A stretch of 64,000 nt of DNA from Pollenia angustigena (taxonomy: Eukaryota; Arthropoda; Insecta; Diptera; Polleniidae), in assembly GCA_930367215.1 (NCBI GenBank), contig OV884058.1, positions 103,997,802 through 104,061,801 of the forward strand, read 5' to 3'. The notes below the pieces were generated by a model that was not told where the DNA came from, did not search any database, and worked only from the letters and a program-made list of their open reading frames with translations. Shown here piece by piece: positions 45,462 to 55,679 of this stretch (the first letter of the stretch is position 1; each line of letters starts with the position of its first letter). The translations under genes were made by a program, and so were the position numbers.

Positions 45462-46455
45462 GTTAGATGTGACGATTTTTCGTCATTTTGACGATTTTTT
45501 TGAGGAAATACAGTAAAATGACGATTGACGATTTTTAAACTTAAAGTAATAGTGTCATTACGATTTTCTGGCATCAATAAAATACTTACAAGAAAGAAAT
45601 ATTAATATTAAGAAATATTAACAATTATATTGGGAACAGTTCAAAACGTAAAAATAAATTTTTCGAAATACAAAAATTATTGGAAATTAAACAAAAAAAG
45701 TTCTTCCCCCAATCCAAACCAGGTGGTTTTCATTAAAAGCACTAGTAATTCGAATTATACAATTATATGAATGCCATCGATACGGCAAAAAATGTACACT
45801 AGAGCCCCGATTTGCGTCGGTCCTATTTGGTCCGCTTTTAAAAATTGGTTAAATCCGCTTTGCGTTTTAATGATTTCGATTTGCGTCGCTACATACGATT
45901 TAATTTTTTCGCTGAAGTCATAAAGAATTTTTCTATTTGCGTGTAAAAAGGCGAATTCCTATTTGATTATTATTAAAAGTATAGTTTTAGTATAGACTGT
46001 TCATATACACAGAATCCTATGTTTATCACCTTCAACAGTAAAAACAATTTGCATTAGTGATAGCGCTAAAAATTAATCATTTAAAGATATGTACATAGCT
46101 CGATTTAATAGCATATGAAATTTATTTTTTATTTAATGTTTTTGTGAATATGGATAAATGAAATAAATAAATGTTTGTTATATTTTCATGAAAATATATC
46201 TTTTCTTATGTATTTCTTTTCAAATGATAAATATATTTCAGCTCACTTACTAAAATAAATAGAATAAAACTTAACCATATCACTTTCTTTATCATAAATA
46301 TAATTTCCTGCTAAAAATTTATATTTTTGAACCACTCACTGCAATAAATTGTCTCCAATTTGTAAAATTTAAATATATGACGATTTGTTGACGATTTTGT
46401 TAACTGTTCATGACGACTTTGACGAATTTTGTTATAACTTTTGACGATTTTTTAA
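45462..46455. mobile_element. Degraded hAT copy (ATCGTCA family)
   Basis: Begins GTTAGATGTGACGATTTTTC and continues with CGTCATTTTGACGATTTTTT, the reverse complement of the right end at 4780-4830. TGACGATTT repeats also occur at 46378-46455. The outermost CAGGGAT is missing. Bases 45790-45960 (AGAGCCCCGATTTGCGTCGG) look like an inserted pogo-type end. Confidence 0.65.
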
Positions 46456-46661
46456 GAAAAAAGCCTAAAGGTCCAAATACATTGATCAAAATACTCATCA
46501 AGCATTGTGGTAGTATTAGTGGAAATGTGTTTGTATGTGTCACACCGACGATGCTGGATGGAAAATCAAAAAATTTAGATATTACGTCAAGCACACGTAC
46601 ACGATGAATTCGCCGGCTGGACAAGCATTTGACAAGTGTATTTGGGCCTTAACAACCCTGC

Positions 46662-46986
46662 CCTGCAATAACGTCGGCAGAACAATGACAGAACAGTCGA
46701 GCAATAATTGCTAATTATATTGCTGGAGAACACTTGAAATTGCTTTGACATAAATTTGCAATTTTCACCGCGAGTAGTTGTATAAAGTTTTGTGGCTGTA
46801 TTTATAACAAATGTTTTATGTTGTGTTTTGAAGTGGTTGCTAAATTTTATTTTTTAAATTAATAAATTATATTAATAAAATAATTAGTTGTAATTGTCGT
46901 AGCTGTGTTTTGTATTACTTTTTTGTTTATTTGCGTTTGCTTTTGTTGATTGGAGTAGTCCATTTTATCAAAATGGACTACTCCAT
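46662..46986. repeat. Inverted copy of the TTATTGC repeat plus a short palindrome
   Basis: 46662-46960 matches 43615-43998 in reverse. It is followed by GGAGTAGTCCATTTT-ATC-AAAATGGACTACTCC, a perfect 33-bp hairpin. Confidence 0.75.
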
Positions 46987-47326
46987 GGACTGGTACGATG
47001 TAATGCAAGCATGGACCATGTCATTGTTAAAAACTGTTTGTAGTGAGACAACATGTCTTCGTTTTTTAACGACATGCTTTCGTTTTTAAACGACTTTAAA
47101 ACTAATCCTCTTGAGTATACCATGGAGTAGTTTTAAAACTACTCCTTAGTGGTCCAAAGGTGGGCTATATGGTCCTCTCCTAGGACATCGTAATGTTAAA
47201 TAGACCAAGTTTTTTCCATACGTTTGGGTTACTTTTGGACTAGTCCTGGTCCTTTGTGGACTACTATTTACACGCGTGTTTGGACTGGTCCTATTATTTG
47301 CAGGGCATGAACACAACTCTCTGTTA

Positions 47327-47497
47327 CCAGGCGTTTCTACATGCAAGTAATTACTTGCAAGTAGTGTATACGTATTATCAACGAAAAATCGAGGAAACAG
47401 CCGATTGTCTGAATGAACAAAAATGGTGTGAATGTTAGTGAAAAAGTGTGAGTGTATTCAGTTTTTCGAACTTGTACTTGCATGTGGAAACGCCAGG
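47327..47497. repeat. PIF-like MITE
   Basis: Ends CCAGGCGTTTCTACATGCAA and TTGCATGTGGAAACGCCAGG with TTA TSD (47324-47326, 47498-47500). 171 bp. Confidence 0.9.
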
Positions 47498-47515
47498 TTA
47501 GCCATTATCAATGAT

Positions 47516-48508
47516 CAAGAATAATAGAAATAAAGATTACGACATCAGGAAGATACAAAAAGTTTTTACTGCGCATGTAGGAACTGTGACGTCACACAAC
47601 CTTCGTTCTCATTGGCTAATAATTTGTAACTTTCAAACTGTTATGTTTATGTGTAAACATGATAGTGAAACAATTATTATTTTTCTATTTAAATTATTTG
47701 AAAACTGAAAATTATTTGTAAGAAGTTCCTTTTTTCTTCATAATTTTATTTTAAACTTGCATCAATATATATTAGCTATAGTAAAAATATTGTGGCCCTA
47801 TGTTCCACCTAGGAACTTGGATGAAATAATTATAATAATAGTTAAAAATATAGACATTTAATTAAAAGGACGCAACACGTTAGTTTTTCGCACAATTTCC
47901 CGATTTGTTTTTTTGCGGCTAATTTGTTGGCATTTGCCCACTGCACACTTTATATTTGTTCTCTTTTCTGCTCTCTTCTATTTTTATTTAGATTTTATTT
48001 TTCTTAATTATGCTACTTTTAACACACGTTTGAACACTTTTTAAGATTTTATTTATTGTAATAATATTTTTAATATAAAATATTAAGCAAAATTCTTAGT
48101 TTTTTGACAATTAATATATTTTTTTTTTAAACTCTCTGAGTAAATTAATTGCAGGGTTGGCATCTTTCACGTAATACATAAATTTTTTGTAAGAAATTGC
48201 TATTTTCACATATAAAAGAGACTTGGTAATCTTAACAAGGGAACTACTACGTCATCAAACGGTAAAACGTCCGCAAGGCGTAATGCAAGGCGAATTCATT
48301 TTTCAGGTGGCGTTGAAAGCACAGCTGTGCTACTTTTTTTTAAATTAGAGAGAGGAATGTCAAAAGTTACTTGTGTTTTTGACATATCGGCCAACGAAAG
48401 CAGCAACAAAATACGTTGTTGTGTTTTTGGTGTTGTTACTTGTTGTAGTATCGACACCACCGTTTACATGAATTCGCCTTGGCGTAATCTTTATTTCTAT
48501 CATTCTTG
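47516..48508. mobile_element. AAGAATGATAG family element, copy 2
   Basis: Same ends and interior as 31884-32606 (for example AACTGTGACGTCACACAACC). It differs by an insertion of about 60 bp near 47787-47845 and by the nested MITE at 48285-48482. TSD is imperfect. Confidence 0.9.
48285..48482. repeat. MITE nested in the 47.5 kb element
   Basis: CAAGGCGAATTCAT and ATGAATTCGCCTTG are exact inverted ends; GCGTAAT lies on both sides. Copy 1 at 32580 shows the uninterrupted CAAGGCGTAATCTTTATT. Confidence 0.88.
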
Positions 48509-48518
48509 AATAATGATT

Positions 48519-48960
48519 GACAATTTCGTAGTCTGATTTTTGATTTTCGGTCTGCGGCCGCCACCAATGACATCTATATAATTTGGACTATTTTTTCTTT
48601 AAAATGATCGCCATGGTCCAACTTAGATTTATACGAAAAGAAAATTTTGCCCAGCCCACTATTACGCCCACTTTTTTCGATTTACCTAAAATCGATTTGA
48701 CTAATTTTTCTTTTAAATATTCATAAACACTGTGAAGTCTGATTTAGATTTTCGGTCTGCGGGTGGAGGGGCGTGGCAAAATCCAATGTTCATATCGGAC
48801 CACCAATGACATCTATATAATTTGGACGATTTTTTCTTTATAATGGTCGCCATGCTCCAACTTAGATTTATACGAAAAGAAAATTTTGTCCCGCCCATTT
48901 TTTTCGAATTACCTTAAATCAGAAAACCGCTCCATCGATTTGACAAATTTTTCTTTCAAA
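48519..48960 (+). repeat. Two-copy direct repeat, about 210 bp
   Basis: CACCAATGACATCTATATAA, then TTTTTTCTTTA and AACTTAGATTTATACGAAAA, occurs at about 48560-48640 and again at 48800-48880, each followed by a CGCCCA block. Origin unknown; no coding signal. Confidence 0.75.
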
Positions 48961-49327
48961 TGTTCGTATCTTTTTAACGGATTTTAAAAATTAAATTAAA
49001 AATTAATTGGGACAGGACAACGTCTGTCGATGGTAAAAACGAAATTGGCAAAATGAAAAATTGTCTTAATAATTAAAAATTATGTCAATGAAAAAATAGA
49101 GATAAAACAAAGGCATTTTGTATTGAGATACGTAATTTTAAAAATTTAGCAGATGATTTATAAAATTATCAGTGTTTGCAGAAGTGAAAAGATCTTTCAG
49201 AATAATAAATCTTTTCAAATCAAAGAAAGGCATAGAATGCTACTTAATACTGCGAACGGAATAGAATGGAAAACTCTTGTTGCGAAAATTATTGCACATA
49301 CATACATATTTGTAAATATTAATAATA

Positions 49328-50041
49328 CAGTACTTTTCGCTTATAGTCCATTCCGCTTAAAGGCCAAAAACGGATATAAGCCAAAACTGTCATATTCACA
49401 TGCAGATTTTTTCGAATTTCATACAAATTATTTGTTCTAAGGTCCATTTCGCTTGTAGTCCATTTTCGTTTTAAAGCCACATTTTCTTAGCATGCGTATA
49501 TAATTCTTCATGCAAAGATGTTCGCTTATAGTCCACTCTGTTTTTTATATATTTTTTATAAATGCCAAATTTCGCAATTTATATTTCATGACCAGATATC
49601 TTCGTCTGACAATTTTTTGTTAAATAAACGTGCAACTTCATAAAAAAAACGCTAATAAAAATATAAGATTTTTTTTATATAGACTTTGACGTTTGATATA
49701 ACAAAAAATTGTGAGGTGAAGACCCCATGTAAAGATCCTATAAAATTGATATTTATGTTGTGTTTGATATCGTCATTTGAATTAATTAATAAAAAAGATT
49801 TGTGTTTTAACTATTAATTTAAAATAAATCAATATTTGGTTATGTTTTAAATAAACTTTTGTTTAAAAAGAGTGGATTTATTGAAGAAAATAATATTTAT
49901 ATAGTCCAAAATGTGGATTATACTACGTTTCACTTATTATCCATAAAATGGCTTATAAAAAAGATCGGTTATAGTCCAAATTCTCTTATAGTCCACAAAA
50001 GTTGTGCAACTATAGTAGTGGACTATAAGCGAAAAGTACTG
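49328..50041. mobile_element. Pogo-like non-autonomous element
   Basis: Perfect inverted ends CAGTACTTTTCGCTTATAGT and ACTATAAGCGAAAAGTACTG, TA on both sides (49326-49327, 50042-50043), 714 bp. The CAGT start plus TTCGCTTA matches the terminus style of pogo. CGCTTATAGTCCA is repeated at both ends in several degenerate copies. It hosts family 1 MITE copy 3 (49593-49730). Confidence 0.85.
49593..49730. repeat. Palindromic MITE, family 1, copy 3 (degraded)
   Basis: ATATCTTCGTCTGACAATTT and GACTTTGACGTTTGATATAA correspond to copies 1 and 2, with more mismatches and damaged ends. Confidence 0.75.
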
Positions 50042-50815
50042 TAATAATAATACTCAAAGGAATTCCAAATAAAGTTAAACTTCTATAAGTCGAATTTTTG
50101 TAGGTCTTAGGTCGAAGTAAATCTCTTGACAATAGCGGTAGATAGACCAATTCACAGGAATATTTTCTGTAACTTAAACTTCTTTATCTTGAATTTTTCT
50201 ATAACTTAAAGGAAAGTATTTGAACCATGCTTGGGCAAGTCGAATTTTTTTTTTCAAACATTTTTATGAAATCTTAAATATTTGTTTTATTTAAATCTTT
50301 GTACACAGCAGCTTAATTAGCAAAACCCAAATAAAGTTTTGTTAGTTTCGATAAGAACTTCGAGAAATTCCACTTGCGAACCCAATTGTCAAACGTAGGG
50401 GTCGGATTTTTGAATTTTTCTTTATTACTTTGGCATTTACAGTCGGATCTTATAGGGCTGTTTGTTTTTTGCCAATTAACACTCTGGTTTTGGACGAAAG
50501 ATTCCAACATTTGTAGTGGATATTTGTGTTGATGCAATACATCAGATTCGATGAAAAAGTCGATTTTAAATTTTTGATTAGATTAAACCAATTCAAGTTG
50601 AAAATGTTCTGAAAAAAACTACATACTTATATATAAAAAAATGTTTCGGACAAAATAAATGGGTGAATTTTGCTAAGGCCGTTTGCGTTTTAGGAACCGA
50701 TATATGTTTTAGAATAAAAAAAAAGTTTTATAATTTTTGTTCTAAAAAAATTTACACAATTTGTACTAAAATTTCTTCAAATATTCATAAGGATATAATA
50801 CATATCGATATCACA
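50042..50815. other. Gene-free stretch downstream of gene 2
   Basis: AT-rich; 50075-50220 has AACTTCTATAAGTCGAATTT-style repeats reminiscent of pogo ends. Bases 50677-50710 hold one copy of the ATCGNTTCCTAAAA-type dispersed motif. No gene. Confidence 0.4.
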
Positions 50816-50821
50816 TTTATT
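50816..50821 (-). terminator. Polyadenylation signal of gene 2
   Basis: AATAAA on the minus strand, 38 bp past the stop codon of the CENP-B-type gene 2. Confidence 0.6.
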
Positions 50822-50859
50822 AAAAATCTTAAGAGAAAAATATTTTATCCAAATGTTTA

Positions 50860-52014
50860 CTACTGCAAACGTTTACGTTTTTTAGCTTTTTCATATACCT
50901 GAGCCAATTGATTTAATAGATTAATGGCTTTAAAATCTTCTTCGAATATGGCGAACTCTTCTAAAGGACGCATTAATCGCAATGCTTCTTCGTAACTATT
51001 TACTGATGTGGGTAAAGGTCTAGATGCATTAGAAGTGGATGAAGAGGATGATGCTGGTCGTTTAGGTGGTGGTTTTTGAAAATTGCGTTTAGAAATTTTA
51101 TCAATGCCCAAAAGGCAACTTTCTAGTATTGAAGGATTTTCATTAGGCTCTTCTTTTATATTTTCAGCCGCTATAAGATTGTTTTTATTTTTAGTATTAA
51201 CTTTATTTTCCAGTTCTTTAATATCAGGTTTAACATCTTCCTGATTGTCATCATGATAGTCTTCGTAGTCACCATAGTTAATGGTAGGACCTTCCTCATT
51301 TTCATTTATCATCTCATCATCATCATCTTCGCCTCCTCCTTCCTCATCCTCACCTTCATCAAAATTGTCTAACGGATCATCGCCATTAGTATTTTCACCA
51401 TCATCTGCTATATCTATAGTATTACGGTCAAATTCGGGCATCATTTGATTTCTTGAGCTGCCTGGTTGTGAAGACAAAGCATTATCAACTTCTTTGGCAC
51501 AGTATGTTATAATGTCTTTACAGTTTAATGACTTTTGTGGTTTCCTCGTTATTATGATCTGATTAATATGTTCCAAATTGATATTAAAAACTGACTTAAA
51601 GTCTCTTATCCAAGCACGATTCGGAAAAAATTTTTCAATATTTATGATATCTTTAAATTCCATGGCACGATCTCGTATTATATCATCCGTTATGATTTGC
51701 ATTTTATGAAAATGTGCCCGCTTTATATACTCATACATGCAATTACCTAAAAAATTTATTTTCTTATGCCGCACCACTTTTGGTTCATCCTTCATGACAT
51801 CGATAATTTGGCAACTGGCGTAATATTTTAATATTTCTTTTCGATTTGCAACAACATTTTTAATTTGTTCCCAACTGCATTTAAATGCAGATGCTACTCT
51901 CTGATATATGGGCACCTCATCGTACATGCGTATGGCTTGGACTCGCTCTTCGAGATTAAGTATTTTACGGGGTTTATCTTTAAGTTTTCTACGTTCCAAA
52001 ACATAGCGACATGG
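50860..52014 (-). CDS. CENP-B-type HTH DNA-binding protein, gene 2, last exon
   Basis: Begins at the acceptor CTTTCACTTCCAG|CC in phase 0 and ends at the TAG at 50860-50862, 384 residues. There is no in-frame ATG before the first HTH, so an upstream exon supplies the start. Residues about 17-62 form the CENP-B/psq HTH (LNLEERVQAIRMYDEVP, FKCSWEQIKNVVANRKEIL) and 86-146 the second HTH (GNCMYEYIKR, FFPNRAWIRDFK). The middle has long Asp/Glu runs and SUMO-type sites (IKEE). The last 45 residues (SYEEALRLMRPLEEFA, then basic KKRKRLQ, a possible nuclear signal) match the end of gene 1. The two are paralogues; intron position and phase are also shared. Expected role: nuclear DNA-binding factor derived from a transposase domain. 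Exact identity unknown. Confidence 0.88.
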   Translation of the reverse strand, partial: PCRYVLERRKLKDKPRKILNLEERVQAIRMYDEVPIYQRVASAFKCSWEQIKNVVANRKEILKYYASCQIIDVMKDEPKVVRHKKINFLGNCMYEYIKRAHFHKMQIITDDIIRDRAMEFKDIINIEKFFPNRAWIRDFKSVFNINLEHINQIIITRKPQKSLNCKDIITYCAKEVDNALSSQPGSSRNQMMPEFDRNTIDIADDGENTNGDDPLDNFDEGEDEEGGGEDDDDEMINENEEGPTINYGDYEDYHDDNQEDVKPDIKELENKVNTKNKNNLIAAENIKEEPNENPSILESCLLGIDKISKRNFQKPPPKRPASSSSSTSNASRPLPTSVNSYEEALRLMRPLEEFAIFEEDFKAINLLNQLAQVYEKAKKRKRLQ

Positions 52015-52185
52015 CTGGAAGTGAAAGGAGGAAATAAAAGATGGTCTTAAGTTTTAATTTTAAAAATTTAATATGCATATCGTGGGCTTAGTATGCAAAG
52101 CTGCTAACTCCGTTTCCATACATTTAACAGGAGCGACAAAAAACTTTTTATTTTTTCTATGTGCTGCTTAAAACGAAAACCAAAA

Positions 52186-52345
52186 ATATAGTTGGTTTTA
52201 CACACTTCGCAACTCAAATTGAAGAAAAACTACATGCTGGTCGACGAGGCGTATCTTACTCTACCACAAACATCAAAATCTCAATTTACTCAAAAAGTGG
52301 ATTTAGCAGGTTTGCATATTAAGCTGACGATATGTAAGTATAATT
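52186..52345. repeat. Repeat shared with 62380-62540 (inverted)
   Basis: GTTGGTTTTACACACTTC, ATGCTGGTCGACGAGGCGTA and GTGGATTTAGCAGG occur here and, reverse complemented, at 62380-62540, with about 85 percent identity by eye. The reading frame across ATGCTGGTCGACGAGGCG is open, but nothing recognisable. Confidence 0.75.
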
Positions 52346-52560
52346 TAAATGACCGGGGAATGATTTTTCAGTGATATTAATGAAAGGAAAATTTTGTTTT
52401 ATTTAAATACAAATTAAATCGAAATAAGCAAATATCCACCATAGTTTCATATGAACAAAATGACAACTCGAAATTTTAATTTTTCGGGTTTATATTCTTA
52501 AACAATTCAGTGGAATTTGTTGTTGTTAACTGTTGCAAAAAACATTTTTGTCTTTCTTAA

Positions 52561-52780
52561 TAGGTCTGTCTGGGTACTTTTCCAGTAGCAAATACTCAGT
52601 AAATTTTTTTGGGAGAGTAAGACCAATATTACTCTATCGGCTGAAAAAATCTAAAAAAGTACGCAGACAGTAGGTCTGTCTGGGTACTTTTCCAGTAGCA
52701 AATACTCAGTAAATTTTTTTGGGAGAGTAAGGCCAATATTACTCTTTCGGCTGAAAAAATCTCAAAAAGTACGCAGACAG
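52561..52780 (+). repeat. Two-copy 110-bp tandem repeat with inverted monomer ends
   Basis: Monomers at 52561-52670 and 52671-52780 differ at about four bases. Each starts TAGGTCTGTCTGGGTACTTT and ends AAAAAGTACGCAGACAG, which are inverted copies. Same design as the 121-bp array at 29901. Confidence 0.92.
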
Positions 52781-52989
52781 TATCCAGTGAAATTTTGCAA
52801 GAAAACAGCTGATTGGAGTGTAAACAATTGAAAAAAAAGCAAAAGAATTTTAGCATATGTGTACGCAAAATTGAATTCTCGAGGTAAATTATTAATTAAA
52901 GTGAAGCTTAAAAAGTGTTGTAAATTAAAAAACTTGTTTATTACACTGTTATTAATTTGATAAATTAAATTTCTTCTTAGTTTTTAGTT

Positions 52990-53350
52990 TTATTCGTCGG
53001 GTTTTTTATAAAACTTATTTTGCTTACATTGCCCAACATAGTGCCGGCTTACAATGGAAAAAAAGAATGAAATGCCCAATACAGTCCCCTCCAACAGCTT
53101 GACAACGGAGAAAAATAATTTGGATGTGAAGTGCTCACCAGGAACACAATTCCAAATACTCGCCTCTTCAATTGCAAAGTTTGTCCCACAAAGTTCTGCT
53201 GGTTCTATCGGTTCTGCCATCTCCACTCCACTTATGCCACGGTCGCACTATATATTTGGACGTTTCTAGCATGAAGTAAAATGTTTTGTTTATTATAATT
53301 TATTTTAAACGTTAAAAATCAACACAATTCTAACTACTTACCTCTGCCAT
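52990..53350 (-). pseudogene. Small membrane-protein-like gene, copy 1
   Basis: On the minus strand ACAATGGCAGAG (ATG at 53350) is followed by the donor GTAAGT. A 76-bp intron ends CTTCATGCTAG, and exon 2 (from 53265) runs in phase 0 to the TAA at 52990-52992; AATAAA follows at 52942-52937. The whole would be 94 codons, but codon 9 is TAG here where copy 2 has CAG. An ATG after the stop leaves a 78-residue frame: MEMAEPIEPAELCGTNFAIE, then one hydrophobic segment (VVKLLEGTVLGISFFFSIV) and a basic tail. I do not recognise the protein. A 76-bp intron, a Kozak-like start and a polyA signal favour a real gene origin. An alternative is that the MAE exon serves gene 2, since its phase also fits. 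Confidence 0.5.
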
Positions 53351-53814
53351 TGTTAAATTTAAATTTTTATTTTCATTTCACAAAAACTATTTCATTCAAA
53401 CAGCTGTTCAAACTATTTGCAAAATCTTGCAAGCTGAAATTTCTCCAGTAACATTTTGCAAGTTCTCTAACTTCCAACTGTCAAAAAATTCTCTTTTTGG
53501 CTCTCTCGCTGCAAGAGATTTGGAGTACGCAGACAACATTTTGCAAGATTTTGCAACATTTTGCGCAAAATTTGTGTACGCAGACAGACCTAGTGTATCC
53601 AGTGAAATTTTGCAAGAAAACAGCTGATCGGTGTGTAAACAATTGAAATGACAAAGCAAAAGAATTTAAGCATATGTTTACGCAAAATTGAATTCTCGGG
53701 GTAAATTCAAAAATTATTAATTAAAGTGAAGCTTAAAAAGTTTTGTAAATTAAAAAACTTGTTTATTACACTGTTATTAGTTTGGTAAATTTAATTTCTT
53801 CTTAGTTTTTCGTT

Positions 53815-54174
53815 TTATTTGTCGGGTTTTTTATAAAACTTCTTTTGCTTACATTGCCCAACATAGTGCCGGCTTACAATGGAAAAAAAGAATGAAATAC
53901 CCAATACAGTGCCCTCCAACAGCTTGACAACGGAGACAAATAATTTGGATGTGAAGTGCTCGTCAGGAACACAATTCCAAATACTCGCCTCTTCAATTGC
54001 AAAATTGTCCCACAAAGTTCTGCTGGTTCTATCGGTTCTGCCATCTCCACTCCACTTACGCCACGGTCGCACTGTATATTTGGATTTTTCTAGCATGAAG
54101 TAAAATGTTTCGTTTATTATAATTTATTATAAACGTTAAAAATCAACACAATTCTAAATACTTACCTCTGCCAT
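53815..54174 (-). pseudogene. Small membrane-protein-like gene, copy 2
   Basis: Same structure as copy 1: ATG GCA GAG at 54174-54166, donor GTAAGT, 76-bp intron, exon 2 from 54089. The early codon is intact (CAG), but one base is missing in GGGACAATTTTGC (copy 1 has GGGACAAACTTTGC), which shifts the frame about 30 codons in. After the shift the sequence is still open to the same end at 53815 in the original frame. The two copies thus carry different, complementary lesions. AATAAA follows at 53767-53762. Confidence 0.5.
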
Positions 54175-54433
54175 TGTTAAATTTAAATTTTTATATTCAT
54201 TTCACAAAAACTATTTGATTCAAACAGCTGTTCAAACTATTTGCAAATTCTTGCAAGCGGAAATTTCTCCAGTAACATTTTGCAAGTTCTCTAACTTCCA
54301 ACTGTCAAAAAATTCTCTTTTTGGCTCTCTCGCTGCAAGAGATATGGAGTACGCAGACAACATTTTGCAAGATTTTGCAACAATTTGCGCAAAATATGTG
54401 TACGCAGACAGACCTAATGTTTCAATTGGTATA

Positions 54434-54700
54434 AGTGCTGGTTCACACAGGTCAAGTTTACTTGAAAAGTTTTATTTAAATTTTCTTTTGAACTTGCGTT
54501 CACGTTCATGCACAAAATTAATTTTTGTTTTCTTTTCCTTCAACTTTGTAGCTTTTTGTTATATTACGGATGAAAAAAGAAAAGAAAAATACAAAACTGA
54601 CTGGTACGGTCAAGTATGTACCCCTTTCCATTCTCTTTACCCCTCTCTCCAAAAAACTCGAGACTTGAAGAGTCAAACTTGACCTGTGTGAACCAGCACT
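54434..54700. repeat. Palindromic MITE with AGTGCTGGTTCACAC ends
   Basis: AGTGCTGGTTCACACAGGTC and GACCTGTGTGAACCAGCACT continue through AAGTTT/AAACTT. The centre has a pyrimidine-rich CCCCTTTCCATTCTCTTTAC. 267 bp. The design parallels the MITEs at 18231 and 29748. Confidence 0.9.
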
Positions 54701-55261
54701 AAAGTTGCAATTCATTACAGTGACTTATTTTTAGATGTGTCAGAAAATATAAGTGTAGTAGATACTGCTAAATAGTCTTAATTCGAATTGTGACACTTTT
54801 GATAATAAAATAAATCTTTGTTGGAGTTATTGTTTTTTTTGTTTTGCAAAACTTGAAAAGAGTTCAGCTTAAGTAACATAACTTTAAATAGTTCGGAAAC
54901 TTGTGCAAATAATACCTCATCAAAAATGACACAACTAAAAATTGTTTATTATCTGGTGTATAAATATTAAAAAAAAATTTAGATTATAATCTGTATGAGT
55001 TTTCTACTAAATGGTCCAAAATTTTTTTTTTAACTATTATTTTTAGTTCAAAAACAGTTTTTTTCGATTTCTGAAAACTTAAGTTTTTTGATTTGAGTCA
55101 CTTTTGAACTAGGTGTGCGATATGCACCTTGAAGAAATATTTTTTTTAATGGTATCAATTGTATTTATTTTTAAATTTTTATTGTAATACAGTAAGCCTA
55201 TTCATGCCAAAAAATTGCATATTACATACATAGATACATACTTCCTAAATAAAAAATAATA
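54701..55261. other. Gene-free stretch
   Basis: AT-rich, no supported feature. Confidence 0.35.
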
Positions 55262-55510
55262 TAATATCCTATACAATTAGCCCAATTATGAATAAAAATT
55301 ACCCTTGTGTTTTCTTCCTTCTTCCATTTTTACTATCAGCCCAATTATGAATAAAAATTCCCCAGGAATTTTTTCCATTCTTCCACTTTTTCTATTTAAA
55401 TTTAATTGTAAAAATGAAAAAGGGAAGACACTTCCGGGGTCTTTATGTAAATTCAATTTTAAAAATGGGAAAAAACTCCCGGGGAATTTATATTTATAAT
55501 TAGACTGAAT
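55262..55510. repeat. CAGCCCAATTATGAAT MITE, double copy
   Basis: TAGCCCAATTATGAATAAAA at about 55278 and CAGCCCAATTATGAATAAAA at 55338 are two successive left ends; ACTCCCGGGGAATTTATATT is the right arm. Looks like one MITE inserted in, or recombined with, another of the family at 33977. Confidence 0.75.
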
Positions 55511-55679
55511 ATCTTACATCTTATAGTATTATAAATACAAAATTTCAACAATTGCTCCCTAGCCTAAGAAACAAAAAAAAAACAACAAAACAATATTTTC
55601 CCAATGTTGTGAACAAGGAGATTTATGCACATGCACATTTATATTCGTACCCATATTTAATGTATATGTACATACATAT

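Larger units (their letters stand above)
52561..54415. mobile_element. TIR-bounded block carrying two copies of a small gene
   Basis: TAGGTCTGTCTGGGTAC at 52561 and GTACGCAGACAGACCTA ending at about 54415 are inverted; the same right end also occurs at 53577-53593 between the two gene copies. From 52781 and again from 53597, TATCCAGTGAAATTTTGCAA opens an almost identical segment of about 815 bp. TTTTGCAAG repeats lie near each right end. Layout: two MITE monomers, gene copy 1, end, gene copy 2, end. Confidence 0.65.

Noticed and set aside
49153..49440. 95-codon plus-strand ORF
   Set aside because: Crosses the end of the pogo-like element and has no domain.
3027..52014. Functional kinetochore gene cluster of CENP-B-type proteins and MAD2
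   Set aside because: CENP-B-type HTH domains are common in domesticated transposases and need not act at centromeres; proximity alone over 40 kb is not evidence.
53054..53269. 71-codon plus-strand ORF in the duplicated block (and its partner at 53879-54103)
   Set aside because: It mirrors the minus-strand exon, which has splice sites, a Kozak-like start and AATAAA; the plus-strand frame has none of these.
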